Assembly: GCA_947168885.1 (NCBI GenBank)
Contig: CAMVNQ010000019.1
Span: forward strand, 1 to 64,000
Source of the DNA: an uncultured Clostridia bacterium
GTDB taxonomy: Bacteria > Bacillota > Clostridia > Oscillospirales > Ruminococcaceae
Length of the DNA: 64,000 bases
Reading direction: 5' to 3'
The notes under the pieces were generated by a model that saw only the letters and a list, made by a program, of their open reading frames with translations, ran no database searches and was not told where the DNA came from. A program made the position numbers and the translations under genes. Positions 36,834 through 45,565 of this stretch are shown here, one piece after another. Position 1 is the stretch's first letter; each line of letters begins with the position of its first letter.

Positions 36834-37832
36834 TCAGTTGTTCCAGTACTGCTCGCGTTCGTGTGTCTGCGGACGCATCATAAGGTTATGCACGCACTCG
36901 GCGGGAGCCTTGTCCTCAAAGCACACCTTATACAGCTCGTCGATTATCGGCGTTCTTACGTGCATACTGTATGCCTGCTTGTACGCTATGCTGCAGCAGT
37001 TATAGCCCTCGACAGTCCCGACGTTCGCGACGGCATCCGCGGCTTTCATTCCCTCGCCGATGAGTATTCCAGCTCTGTGGTTGCGGGAATGTTTTGAGGT
37101 GCAGGTAACTATGAGGTCACCGACACCCGCGAGACCCGTAAAAGTCTCCCATTTCGCGCCCATAGCCGAACCGAGCCTTGTTATCTCGGCAAGACCGCGG
37201 GTCATAAGTGACGCTATCGTGTTGTCGCCAAGCTTCATCCCCTCGACGATACCGCAGCACAATGCTATCGGGTTCTTCAGAGCCGAAGCTATCTCACAGC
37301 CCGCAACATCGCTGTTGCCGTAGATACGGAATGTCTCGGTCTGAAGAGCTTCCTGAAGCTGTTCGGCGGCGGACATATCCTCGGACGACATAACGACGGT
37401 GGTAGGTATTCCGCGTCCGACCTCTTCGGCGTGACACGGGCCGCCCATTACGACGAGCTTGTTGTCCGGTATCTCCTCGGAGATCACCTGAGAGAGACGT
37501 TTTGCCGAGCCCTCTTCAAAGCCCTTTCCGACGTTAAGTACGATTGTGTTCTTGTCTATCACCGCAGCAGCTTTCTTTGCGACACTGCGAACATACGGCG
37601 ACGGTATTGCAAACACAAGCACATCGGCGCCGTTTATGCATCCAATGTCTGTTGTAAATCCTATCCTGTTCGATACCGCAACGCCCGGGAGCAGTCGTTT
37701 ATGCTCACCATGGCGGAGTATATCGCTTATCTCTTCCTCACTGTTCGACCACGCGGTAACTTCGTGACCCGCCTTGTTCCAGAGAACGGCGAGCGCGGTG
37801 CCGAAACCGCAGCCGAGTATCGTTACTTTCAT
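36834..37832 (-). CDS. gpsA: Glycerol-3-phosphate dehydrogenase [NAD(P)+]
   Basis: This 332-aa protein starts MKVTILGCGFGTALAVLW (NAD-binding GxGxxG variant with Cys at the second Gly), includes FAIPSPYVR, GKGFEEG, VVMGGPCHAEEV, the catalytic Lys in SALKNPIALCCGIVEG and GLAGVGDLIVTCTSKHSRN. It supplies sn-glycerol-3-phosphate for phospholipids. The start at 37832 has GGAG upstream; a longer in-frame start at 37913 would overlap the glgA terminator. Confidence 0.95.
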   Translation of the reverse strand: MKVTILGCGFGTALAVLWNKAGHEVTAWSNSEEEISDILRHGEHKRLLPGVAVSNRIGFTTDIGCINGADVLVFAIPSPYVRSVAKKAAAVIDKNTIVLNVGKGFEEGSAKRLSQVISEEIPDNKLVVMGGPCHAEEVGRGIPTTVVMSSEDMSAAEQLQEALQTETFRIYGNSDVAGCEIASALKNPIALCCGIVEGMKLGDNTIASLMTRGLAEITRLGSAMGAKWETFTGLAGVGDLIVTCTSKHSRNHRAGILIGEGMKAADAVANVGTVEGYNCCSIAYKQAYSMHVRTPIIDELYKVCFEDKAPAECVHNLMMRPQTHEREQYWNN

Positions 37833-37859
37833 TGTTATCTCCGAATTCAGCAGAAATAA

Positions 37860-37898
37860 CGCCGCGCACCTCAATGTTGTCTGTCGGGATGCGCGGCG
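37860..37898 (-). terminator. Probable glgA terminator
   Basis: CGCCGCGCA (37860-37868) pairs with TGCGCGGCG (37890-37898). A modest T-rich stretch (GTTATTTCTG) follows on the (-) strand. It separates glgA from gpsA. Confidence 0.6.
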
Positions 37899-37922
37899 CT
37901 CATACCTTTGCACTGGACAGCA

Positions 37923-39359
37923 TCAGCTCTCCCAGCTGCACAGTTCCTCGTAAAGTCCGATATAGAGCTTTGCGGACTGCTTCCAGCTGAAGTCCTTCTT
38001 CATACCTGTCTCGACAAGCTTCTTCCACTTCGTCTGATCATCATAGACTTCCTTCGCTCTGTTGATAGCTCCGAGCATATCGAGCGCGTTGTAGGACTGG
38101 AATGTGAAGCCTACGCCCTCACCGCTCTCATCGCCGTAGTCCATGATCGAATCCTTAAGGCCGCCGGTAGCGCGTACTATCGGGACGGTTCCGTAGCGAA
38201 GCGCGATCATCTGCGCAAGTCCGCAGGGCTCGCTCTTGCTCGGCATAAGGAACATATCGGCGCCGGCGTAGATACGCTTAGCGTAAGCGGGGATATAGCC
38301 GCACTTGAAGCTTACCGCCTCGGGGTACTTGTTCTGCATATAGTAGAAGTAGTCTTCATACTGCTTGTCGCCGGAACCGAGTACAACGACCTTGATACCG
38401 GAGCAAACTACGTCGTCAAGGACGCACTTGATAAGGTCGAAGCCCTTGTGCTCAACAAGGCGGGAGATTATACCCATAACGGGGGAATCGCCGCCGGGAA
38501 GCCCCGCTTCTTCAAGGAGCTTTTCCTTACAGGTCTTCTTGCCTGCCATCTTGCCGACGCTGAAATTCGCGGGGATATCCTTGTCGGTCTTGCTGTTGTA
38601 CATATCGGTGTCGATACCGTTAAGGAAGCCGCAGGTCTTGTACTGCTTCGAATTGAGGCAGCGGTCGAGACCGTGCGAGAACCACGGGTTGAGTATCTCC
38701 TTAGCGTAAGTCGGCGATACAGTGGTTACCTTATCCGCCATTTCGATAGCGCCCTTCATGAGGTTCGCGTCGCCGTCATACTCGATGATCGAGCTTAAAT
38801 GTCTCGGTATCGAGAAGATCTCTTCTGTGAGTTCAAGTCCGTACTGTCCCTGGTAGCCGATATTGTGTATCGTGAACACATTGCGTATTCCCCACATATT
38901 GTGGTGATACTTATAGTAGATGTTGTAGTATATCGGGATAAGGGCAGTCTGCCAATCGTTGGAATTGATTATATCGGGCTTGATCTCAAGATGCTCGAGC
39001 ATTTCGAGAACGGCTCTCGAGAAGAACGCGTATCTTTCTGCGTCATCGTAATATCCGTAAAGGCCGAAATCACGCTTGAAATAATACTCATTGTCGATGA
39101 AATAATACTTGACACCGTTCAGTTCCGTTGTGAAGATACCGCAGTACTGGGAGCGCCAGCCTACCGGTACATAGAAATTCGTGATGTATTCGAGTTTTTC
39201 CCGCACTTCGGGCTTGACCGTATTGATGTAGTAAGGCATGACCACCATACACTCGTGACCAGCCTCAACGAGCGCTTTCGGGAGTGATCCCGCTACATCT
39301 GCAAGTCCGCCGGACGCTGCAAACGGCTGCGCCTCACTTGCGGCATATAATATCTTCAT
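37923..39359 (-). CDS. glgA: Glycogen synthase (ADP-glucose, GT5)
   Basis: This 478-aa protein begins MKILYAASEAQPFAASGGLADV, the GT5 KxGGL-type motif as ASGGLADV, with VVMPYY, NDWQTALIPI, FTIHNIGYQGQY and the C-terminal Rossmann signature PSKSEPCGLAQMIALRYGTVPIV. It extends alpha-1,4-glucan from ADP-glucose. The usual glgC/glgP partners are absent from the window. AGGAGGAG precedes the ATG; a longer frame from 39518 has no site and starts upstream of the promoter. Confidence 0.94.
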   Translation of the reverse strand: MKILYAASEAQPFAASGGLADVAGSLPKALVEAGHECMVVMPYYINTVKPEVREKLEYITNFYVPVGWRSQYCGIFTTELNGVKYYFIDNEYYFKRDFGLYGYYDDAERYAFFSRAVLEMLEHLEIKPDIINSNDWQTALIPIYYNIYYKYHHNMWGIRNVFTIHNIGYQGQYGLELTEEIFSIPRHLSSIIEYDGDANLMKGAIEMADKVTTVSPTYAKEILNPWFSHGLDRCLNSKQYKTCGFLNGIDTDMYNSKTDKDIPANFSVGKMAGKKTCKEKLLEEAGLPGGDSPVMGIISRLVEHKGFDLIKCVLDDVVCSGIKVVVLGSGDKQYEDYFYYMQNKYPEAVSFKCGYIPAYAKRIYAGADMFLMPSKSEPCGLAQMIALRYGTVPIVRATGGLKDSIMDYGDESGEGVGFTFQSYNALDMLGAINRAKEVYDDQTKWKKLVETGMKKDFSWKQSAKLYIGLYEELCSWES

Positions 39360-39448
39360 GATAAGCTCCTCCTGTCTAAAGCTCTTTACGAGCTGCTCGG
39401 ACCGTTCAGTCAGTCCGTTTCGGGCAGCAATACACCTACCCAAATATA

Positions 39449-39476
39449 ATTGTACCACATTTTTGGAAAATTTCAA
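39449..39476 (-). promoter_or_regulatory. Promoter for glgA with structured leader
   Basis: (-) strand TTGAAA (39476-39471) and TACAAT (39454-39449), 16-bp spacing. The 80-nt leader downstream holds a stem (GCTGC/GCAGC around a CGGAC/GTCCG hairpin) that may affect translation. Confidence 0.55.
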
Positions 39477-39537
39477 TAGATTTATGAAAATATCATCATT
39501 TTTGACTAACAAATTCATTAAATCTGCACAAACAGCA

Positions 39538-42309
39538 TTATTGACCGAGAAGCTTTTTCAGCTCGCCCCAATCAATGTTGTCTGCCGCGGCGTTTATCGC
39601 TTTCATAAGTTCCTTATGCATATCCGGGAAGGAGTATTCGTTAAGTTCATCGAGGATACCGCAGAGTCCGTCGTAATCAAGGTCAGACACCGCAACGCGC
39701 AGATCATCGTACGCATCGTACATCATCGCCTCGGTAGCTTCGGGCTTAGGTGCTTCATCTTTCCGGGGCGAAGCGGCAGCGCTGTACTTCTCCCCTACCC
39801 CGCGGTACATTGCGAGCAGTGTGGGTGTACTTGCGTGAATAAGGTCAAGATCGCCGTCATCGCCTGCTTTTTCGAGCTTCTCCGCGAGATCGGCAAGTTC
39901 CGTCTCACCCACAAGGCGCGACGTGCTCTTCAGTGCGTGCACCTTTATGGTGTAGTTTGCCCAATCCGCGTTGTTATACAGCATCTCTATCTCATCGGCA
40001 CCGGACTGTATCTTTCCAAGATATATTCCGAGGAGCTCATCCCTCTGCTCTTCCGCGCCACTGCTGACCGCGGCTGCGGGTGCGGGGCTGTGATCGTCGT
40101 CGGAAGCGGGCTTTACAAGCTCTTCCGGCAGGAAAGCGACTATCATCGACTCAAGGCGCGCGGGATCTATCGGCTTTGTGAGATATTCGCTGAAACCTGC
40201 GGCAATATACTTCTCGCGAACTCCGGAAATGGCATTCGCGGTGATGCACACGGACGGGGTCTCACGGTTAAGGCTGTCCGCATCGGCTTTGAGTTCGGCA
40301 AGAGTTTCGATGCCGTCCTTGTTCGGCATACGGTGATCGAGAAAGATAATGTCGTACTTCTTCTCTCGCGCAAGCTTTATCGCTTCATCGCCGCTCATAG
40401 CGGTATCTATCTGAATACGGGTCTTTTTCAGAAGATTTGTGAATACCACAAGATTCATCTCGGTATCATCCACCACAAGTATATGCGCATCCGGCGCGTT
40501 GAAAGACTCACGATACTTTCCGCGGGCATCCACGGATCTTTCAAGCGACTTCGAGTAATCGCCGATCGGCTCGTCCTTGACTATCTCCTGCTTTATAACA
40601 AAGCGGAAATTTGATCCCTTTCCGTAAACGCTGTCAACTTCAAGTCTGCTGTCCATGAGAGCAAGGAGCCGCTGAACGATAGTTATTCCGAGACCGGTGC
40701 CCTCAATTGAACGGTTGCGCTTTTCTTCGATCCTCTCGAAGGCTATGAAAAGCTTGTCTATATCTTCCTGCTTTATGCCGGCACCTGTATCGCGTACACT
40801 CACCTTGAGGTAAACGAAGTTATCGAAGCGCTCATGCTCCACACTTAAGGTAACTGTGCCTTCATTCGTGTACTTTACCGCATTCGTGAGCAGGTTCGTT
40901 ATTATCTGCTTTATGCGTATCTCATCGCCGTGAAGGGTATCGGGTATAGACGGATCGACCTTGACCACGAATTCAAGGTCCTTCTCCGCAGCGCGCGGCG
41001 CTATCATATTCGACAGATCGTTAAGCACGGACGAGAGCTGATAATCAACAGGAATAAGCTCGGTCTTCCCCGCCTCTATCTTCGAAAAATCGAGTATATC
41101 GTTTATAAGTCCGAGCAGGGTGTTGCCCGCCTTGCGGATATCCTCCGCATATTCGAGCGTCTGCCTTTCGCCGCTTTCACGGAGTATCATCTCGTCCATA
41201 CCGAGAATGGCATTGATAGGAGTCCTTATCTCATGGGACATATGGGCAAGGAAGTCGCCCTTCGCCTGAGAGACCGTCTCCGCGAAACGCCTGTCTTCCT
41301 GAAGCAGCTCGATATATCTGCGCTCGTCGGTATTGTCATAAACGCTTATCTGATAGCCCTTTTTCTTTCCCTTGAAATATACATACGTCACCGTTATACG
41401 GTATGAGACATGGTTGCGTTCCATAGCAAACTCGGACACGTGCCCGTTGATGTCGGTCATGTCGAACCACCGGTGTATAAGATCAAAGCGCGGGTCGCCC
41501 CTGTTGAGCGGTCCGTCGATATACAGTTCTCCGAGTTCGGGAAGGTATTCGATAGCCGGTCCGCTGCAGCCGAGATAGCTTCTCGACTTATCAAACAGAG
41601 CATAGCCTATCTTGCCCTCCTGCGTGATAGAGTCTATTGCCATTTCCTCTACCGAATACATTCTAAGGCGATCACTCAGGACAAGCATGACGATCTGTGT
41701 AAGGTTGTACGCCATCGGCTGGGTCTCGACGGGTATCTGAAAAACTCTCGGAATAAAGAACGACATTACGTCGATGACATAGATTATGCACAGAATTATA
41801 GCATTCTTCTTTGAAACGTCTTTTTTGGTAAAACTGAACACGAGCACGGAAACATCTATAAGCAGATAGATTATGACCATTGCGTAATACACGGTATGCG
41901 CGGGGCCGTAGGATTTCACAAGATGCGAGACTCCGTTTTCAAGAACGAGTTCAGACTCGGTATAGAGCAGATGATTCAGGTTCGTTGTAAGAGCTATCAT
42001 GCCGACAGCAACATTTCCGATAAACAGCGGCACACTTATAAACCGCGGAAATTTCAGCTTACAGAACGAGAATATATAAGACATCATTCCGAGCTGGATA
42101 AAGCCGGAAAGCAGATAGACAAGACCGTTCGCAAGTATAGCCTCGGTGTATGCTTCCGCAACTGCAACACGCATATACGCGAGGTTGATTATAGGGATAA
42201 GCAGGAAAACAACGGAATAGCTCACGGAAATGTATCTGTTCCATTTCCAAAGGAATATTCCCGAAAGCGTAGTCGCGATATAGAGCGAGATCTGGTAATA
42301 AAGCAGCAT
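39538..42309 (-). CDS. Hybrid sensor histidine kinase with 7TM-type sensor, receiver and Hpt domains
   Basis: This 923-aa protein has seven hydrophobic segments (about residues 5-210) like the histidine-kinase 7TM sensory region, a PAS-like domain (230-325), and a HisKA domain with phospho-His 359 (AHMSHEIRTP). An HATPase domain follows (465-575; NAVKY, DTGAGI, GTGLGI). A receiver has phospho-Asp 658 (IIFLDHRMPNKDG), and an Hpt domain has His 791 (KVHALKSTSR). No response regulator with an output domain is adjacent, so the final target is unknown. Start with AGGGGAT upstream. It is convergent with nothing and lies upstream of glgA on the same strand. Confidence 0.93.
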   Translation of the reverse strand: MLLYYQISLYIATTLSGIFLWKWNRYISVSYSVVFLLIPIINLAYMRVAVAEAYTEAILANGLVYLLSGFIQLGMMSYIFSFCKLKFPRFISVPLFIGNVAVGMIALTTNLNHLLYTESELVLENGVSHLVKSYGPAHTVYYAMVIIYLLIDVSVLVFSFTKKDVSKKNAIILCIIYVIDVMSFFIPRVFQIPVETQPMAYNLTQIVMLVLSDRLRMYSVEEMAIDSITQEGKIGYALFDKSRSYLGCSGPAIEYLPELGELYIDGPLNRGDPRFDLIHRWFDMTDINGHVSEFAMERNHVSYRITVTYVYFKGKKKGYQISVYDNTDERRYIELLQEDRRFAETVSQAKGDFLAHMSHEIRTPINAILGMDEMILRESGERQTLEYAEDIRKAGNTLLGLINDILDFSKIEAGKTELIPVDYQLSSVLNDLSNMIAPRAAEKDLEFVVKVDPSIPDTLHGDEIRIKQIITNLLTNAVKYTNEGTVTLSVEHERFDNFVYLKVSVRDTGAGIKQEDIDKLFIAFERIEEKRNRSIEGTGLGITIVQRLLALMDSRLEVDSVYGKGSNFRFVIKQEIVKDEPIGDYSKSLERSVDARGKYRESFNAPDAHILVVDDTEMNLVVFTNLLKKTRIQIDTAMSGDEAIKLAREKKYDIIFLDHRMPNKDGIETLAELKADADSLNRETPSVCITANAISGVREKYIAAGFSEYLTKPIDPARLESMIVAFLPEELVKPASDDDHSPAPAAAVSSGAEEQRDELLGIYLGKIQSGADEIEMLYNNADWANYTIKVHALKSTSRLVGETELADLAEKLEKAGDDGDLDLIHASTPTLLAMYRGVGEKYSAAASPRKDEAPKPEATEAMMYDAYDDLRVAVSDLDYDGLCGILDELNEYSFPDMHKELMKAINAAADNIDWGELKKLLGQ

Positions 42310-42350
42310 TTCTTATCCCCTGCCTTTCCGTAATATTCCATTTATCAACG

Positions 42351-42500
42351 TCTGCTCATCAACCGTAATTCTGCTTCAGAACAAAGCGCGAAAACGATCT
42401 GCGCTTATGTCCGTCCGCAGCGCGGAATGAGCCTGGCATCAAGAGATGTGTCCGTTGTAAAAGGCACTGAAAGCGTGTTTTACAACATAGGAAAGCCTTT
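42351..42500 (+). ncRNA. Structured RNA-like element, 3'-truncated copy (B)
   Basis: It shares with copy A the blocks GTCTGCTCATCA, AATGAGC and ATGTGTCCGTTGT in the same order. The stems between differ but still pair: TTCTG/CAGAA, AAGCGC/GCGCTT, TCCG/CGGA, GTTGTAAAA/TTTTACAAC and GAAAG/CTTTC. The final hairpin and the GGACACATT closing strand are missing, so module 2 is not closed. Confidence 0.6.
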
Positions 42501-42660
42501 TTACAGACTTTCACGCAATAATTATATCATATGACAGAATATTTTGTCAACATTTCACATAACGGTGCGCAAAAATTAGTTATATGTGCAAATTCTGCTG
42601 CAACAGACGAATAAAAGACGTACAGCCATACCGACCGCACGTCTTTGTTAGCCATTATAT

Positions 42661-43347
42661 TCACTCACCGCGCGGAGGCATACCGTCCGGCGGAGCACCG
42701 GCAGGAGAGCGCTGTCCGCCGTGAGTTCCGTGCGGAGGTCCAAGCTTCTTAAGCAGTATCTTAAGATAAAGCGGCTGAACAAGGACTATTAACACATAAC
42801 CCGCGGGATAGCATACAAGAAGCGAAATGAGGATCGATTTACCCATAGGCGGCTTCGCAGCTTCCATTCCCGCTTTCTGCCCGTCGAGCTCCGCAAGCCT
42901 TCCCTGAAGTGAGCCGATCTGTGCCTGAAACCCGTCTGCTTTTTCGGGGTCACTGTCGCCGAGCGAAGCAAGCTCAGACTGCAACGAAGTGATCTGAGAC
43001 TGCACACCGGCAATCTCACCGTCTACACCGGCGATGCCCTTGTCGATGCCGGCAGTCGCTGTACCGACCATGATAAGCACCATTACTACCGTCATTAACG
43101 GCGTGTATATCGTGTCCGAGATGAGCGCGGAAAGAAGTGTCGCAGGGAGTGTCCCGGGATGAAGCTTCGCTTTCCTGCACGCCGCAGCCTCAATGCGCGG
43201 CATAGGTACTACAAAACCGATGAAAAGACTTATTGCGAGACTTATTCCAAAGCTTATGAGCCATGACACAAAAGTGAAATGACCGGATATGAGCGTTCCC
43301 AGCAGCGACATGAAAAAGCTCAGCGTAACGCCCATAAGTATGCTCAT
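42661..43347 (-). CDS. Multi-pass membrane protein with coiled-coil insert
   Basis: This protein of about 228 aa has two N-terminal hydrophobic segments, a third near residues 85-105 and a fourth after a coiled-coil-like region (VQSQITSLQSELASLG ... QIGSLQGRLAEL), then a Pro/Gly-rich tail (PPHGTHGGQRSPAGAPPDG). The pair of segments around PMPRIEA resembles DUF2798 proteins. A frame from GTG 43419 overlaps the -10 box, so the ATG at 43347 (weak AGG 7 nt upstream) is preferred; non-AUG starts at 43360-43370 after AAAGGA are possible. Confidence 0.65.
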   Translation of the reverse strand: MSILMGVTLSFFMSLLGTLISGHFTFVSWLISFGISLAISLFIGFVVPMPRIEAAACRKAKLHPGTLPATLLSALISDTIYTPLMTVVMVLIMVGTATAGIDKGIAGVDGEIAGVQSQITSLQSELASLGDSDPEKADGFQAQIGSLQGRLAELDGQKAGMEAAKPPMGKSILISLLVCYPAGYVLIVLVQPLYLKILLKKLGPPHGTHGGQRSPAGAPPDGMPPRGE

Positions 43348-43410
43348 TATAATACCTATCTTTTTTATGACAATCAGTCCTTTCGGTACGGTAAAAGATG
43401 CGTTTTCTTC

Positions 43411-43439
43411 ATTATACACTATCTTAAAGCAAAAATCAA
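43411..43439 (-). promoter_or_regulatory. Promoter for the 42.7-kb membrane protein
   Basis: (-) strand TTGATT (43439-43434) and TATAAT (43416-43411) with 17-bp spacing. It places the transcript start downstream of 43411 and excludes an upstream start codon. Confidence 0.75.
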
Positions 43440-43556
43440 GAGGGCTATAACCCGAAAAAACAATAGTATTTCACACCGGACAATATACCTCAAACGCTCT
43501 GTTTCCGGCATTTATTCCTTTTTCAAAAAAATTTTCATAATTTTTTCAAAAAGATG

Positions 43557-43585
43557 TTGACAAATCGAATTTTGTGTGATATAAT
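43557..43585 (+). promoter_or_regulatory. Consensus promoter of the tRNA operon
   Basis: TTGACA (43557-43562) and TATAAT (43580-43585), 17-bp spacing, 18 bp upstream of tRNA-Met. Confidence 0.9.
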
Positions 43586-43603
43586 AATTCATACCACGAA
43601 TTC

Positions 43604-43680
43604 GGCGGCATAGCTCAGCTGGCTAGAGCACTTGGTTCATACCCAGGGTGTCGGTGGTTCAAGTCCACTTGCCGCTACCA
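43604..43680 (+). tRNA. tRNA-Met (CAT)
   Basis: The 77-nt gene has acceptor stem GGCGGCA/TGCCGCT with encoded CCA, anticodon loop TTCATAC (CAT) and T loop GGTTCAAGTCC. The G1-U72 pair differs from the C1-A72 mismatch of initiator tRNA, so it is an elongator Met (or the lysidine-modified Ile) tRNA. Confidence 0.95.
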
Positions 43681-43685
43681 AATTC

Positions 43686-43760
43686 GGCCCGTTGGTCAAG
43701 AGGTTAAGACATCGCCCTTTCACGGCGGAATCATGGGTTCAATTCCCGTACGGGTCACCA
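43686..43760 (+). tRNA. tRNA-Glu (TTC)
   Basis: The 75-nt gene has acceptor stem GGCCCGT/ACGGGTC with encoded CCA and anticodon loop CTTTCAC (TTC). Its 3' end is the attachment site of the element that follows; the tRNA is left intact by integration. Confidence 0.96.
43737..43760 (+). repeat. attL, left copy of the 24-bp att repeat
   Basis: Starts GTTCAATTCCCGTACGGG and ends TCACCA; it spans the T arm, acceptor 3' strand and CCA of tRNA-Glu. Identical to 63046-63069. Confidence 0.9.
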
Positions 43761-43768
43761 AGGTCAGG

Positions 43769-43815
43769 TCTCGGAAGTGCCTATTTAAAGGCATTTCCGA
43801 GATTTTGTTTTACCC
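43769..43815. terminator. Terminator after tRNA-Glu/integrase
   Basis: A 14-bp stem (TCTCGGAAGTGCCT with its complement, one wobble; loop 43783-43788) is followed by TTTTGTTTT on (+). It lies between the tRNA operon and the oppositely oriented integrase gene. Confidence 0.85.
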
Positions 43816-43828
43816 ATAAATCTGGATC

Positions 43829-43848
43829 TGTCCATTACTTGTCCATTA
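43829..43848 (+). repeat. Left integrase arm-type direct repeats (candidate)
   Basis: TGTCCATTA occurs at 43829-43837 and 43840-43848, period 11 bp. The same motif pair is found near the right end (62911-62930) with the same spacing and orientation. Confidence 0.65.
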
Positions 43849-43876
43849 TGCTATCTTGTTCGCGCTATTCATATCT

Positions 43877-45091
43877 TCATGCAACTGTGCTGCCTGAGTC
43901 CTTTTTATCTTCCTCAGGATCCTTCTTGTCACCGAAGTCCAATACTGCTGCGATCGCATCAGAAGCTCTTGCTGATGCCTCTTGAAAGGCATGCAAATAG
44001 ATATTGCTCGTCGTTGAGACTGTGCTGTGACCTAATGCTGTTGATACAGACATCAGATCAACATTGGCATTGATAAGTGAACTTGCGAAAAAATGTCTCA
44101 GGGAGTGTATGTCACAGAAGCGGAAGTGATGAGCTTCGCAGAACTCCGAGAACCAGAAATAAGGGGTGTTATTATTCATCGGCAGCCCATTCCACTTGAC
44201 GAACAGGCGGTCGGTATATACCCACTTAGTACCTATACGTTTCCTTTCAGCATCCTGCTCAGCTTTAAATGCTTTCAGCAAGTCTATCACGAATCCAGGG
44301 AACTTCATATTACGCTGCGACTTCTTTGTTTTAGTGATATCTGTGTATGTACCCTTTCCGGCAGTGTAATTACTTGTTCTGCGGACACTTATTACACCGT
44401 TGTCCCAGTCTATATCCTTCCATTCCAGTCCGAGGAGCTCCCCTCGACGGAATCCGCTGTAAATTGCCAGAGTGAAGAACGTCCTGTACTTTGTCGGAGC
44501 CGTCTCAAGAAGCTGCAGGAGCTGCCTGATCTCATCAAGGGTATAGATCTGCTTTTCTCTTTTCTCTCCCTTCGGCACATAGACTCTGGTACAGGGATTG
44601 TCACTCAGCATACCCATTCGTACAGCATAGCTGAATACATCACTGATAAAGCTCAGATGATGTACCGCTGTCTTCCTCGACAATGGTTTACCTGTCTTCT
44701 TGCTCTTTCCGTTAAGGGCAAGATCGTTAATGAACTGTTGAATGTGGCGTGTTGTGACCTTATCAAGCCTCAGATGCCCTATAGCCGGATAAACCCTATC
44801 CCGAAGCTGCTTCATACGTTCGTACGATGTGTTGCGAAGATTAGGTTTTGCATACTCCTCGAACCACTGCTCCGCGAAATCCTCGAACTTAACATTAGAC
44901 GTAACCTGTCCTTTAAGGCATTTTTCCTCAAATAGGACAGCCTGCCTCTGCAGTTCCTTCTCGATCTGCTTTTCAGTCATACCCTGCGGGGGCTTCCATG
45001 ACATGGTCTGAACCACCTGTTCGCCCATGCTGTCGTAGCCGCAGCTTACCCTTATCTGATACGAGTCGCCGCGTTTTCTTATGCTTGCCAT
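43877..45091 (-). CDS. int: Tyrosine integrase of the Tn916 type
   Basis: This 404-aa protein has an N-terminal AT-hook-like/DUF-type domain (ASIRKRGDSYQIRVSCGYD), a SAM-like core-binding domain (about residues 70-155) and a catalytic domain with Arg (YSGFRRGELLGLEW), HSLRHFFAS (HxxR), GHSTV (His) and the nucleophile Tyr (SNIYLHAF). It catalyses integration and excision at the tRNA-Glu site beside it. The end has an Asp/Lys/Glu-rich tail. The start has AGGAGG; promoter at 45137-45165. Confidence 0.95.
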   Translation of the reverse strand: MASIRKRGDSYQIRVSCGYDSMGEQVVQTMSWKPPQGMTEKQIEKELQRQAVLFEEKCLKGQVTSNVKFEDFAEQWFEEYAKPNLRNTSYERMKQLRDRVYPAIGHLRLDKVTTRHIQQFINDLALNGKSKKTGKPLSRKTAVHHLSFISDVFSYAVRMGMLSDNPCTRVYVPKGEKREKQIYTLDEIRQLLQLLETAPTKYRTFFTLAIYSGFRRGELLGLEWKDIDWDNGVISVRRTSNYTAGKGTYTDITKTKKSQRNMKFPGFVIDLLKAFKAEQDAERKRIGTKWVYTDRLFVKWNGLPMNNNTPYFWFSEFCEAHHFRFCDIHSLRHFFASSLINANVDLMSVSTALGHSTVSTTSNIYLHAFQEASARASDAIAAVLDFGDKKDPEEDKKDSGSTVA

Positions 45092-45113
45092 TGTCTGTTC
45101 CTCCTTTTACAGA

Positions 45114-45167
45114 CCTTGACATCTGCTGCAACAGGTATTATACTATAATATAAGCAAAATGTCAAGG
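45114..45167 (-). promoter_or_regulatory. Integrase promoter flanked by an inverted repeat
   Basis: (-) strand TTGACA (45165-45160) and TATAAT (45142-45137), 17-bp spacing. CCTTGACAT (45114-45122) and ATGTCAAGG (45159-45167) form an inverted repeat around it that could be an operator. Confidence 0.75.
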
Positions 45168-45206
45168 AAAGTGCCGCCCTCGGCATTAACGAGAGCGGCT
45201 TACGGC

Positions 45207-45503
45207 TCATGCCGACTTTTTCAAATTATTGATGTACTCCATCAGAGCAGCCTTACTCACGAGAATCTTGCCTCTCTTCCCTTCCCCCGTGCGGAGTGAA
45301 GGTATCTCTCCGCGGATCACAAGTTTACGTATGGTGCTACGGGATAAGCCCTTTACTGCCTCAGCGCATTCGGCAAGGGTCAGCATCTCGATTGGCTGAT
45401 TTTCGTCGGTTGGAGCCACCGACTTGATGTCGGTGACGGTGAGCTCTGCGTCGAGCAGGGTCGTAATTTTTGCAATGATGATTGCTTTTTCGGTTGTTGT
45501 CAT
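45207..45503 (-). CDS. xis: Excisionase-like helix-turn-helix protein
   Basis: This 98-aa protein has an N-terminal helical extension and a C-terminal MerR/excisionase-type wHTH (LTLAECAEAVKGLSRSTIRKLVIRGEIPSLRTGEGKRGKILVS). Such proteins direct integrase towards excision or regulate it. It lies next to the integrase, same strand, under its own operator (45524-45552). Name by position and fold only. Confidence 0.75.
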   Translation of the reverse strand: MTTTEKAIIIAKITTLLDAELTVTDIKSVAPTDENQPIEMLTLAECAEAVKGLSRSTIRKLVIRGEIPSLRTGEGKRGKILVSKAALMEYINNLKKSA

Positions 45504-45523
45504 AGTTAAGACCTCCTTATTTT

Positions 45524-45552
45524 TATACCATACGCTTCACCAATATGGTATA
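45524..45552. promoter_or_regulatory. Operator-like palindrome upstream of xis
   Basis: TATACCATA (45524-45532) and TATGGTATA (45544-45552) are a perfect 9-bp inverted repeat with 11-bp spacer, 21 bp upstream of the xis start. Probably a repressor site. Confidence 0.55.
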
Positions 45553-45565
45553 TAATTAAACTATT

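Noticed and set aside
39358-40614. 418-codon (+) frame opposite glgA leader and kinase
   Set aside because: Antisense to a hybrid kinase with intact HisKA, receiver and Hpt motifs.
43348-43419. GTG start at 43419 for the membrane protein
   Set aside because: It overlaps the -10 box (43411-43416) of a good promoter, so it cannot lie within the mRNA.
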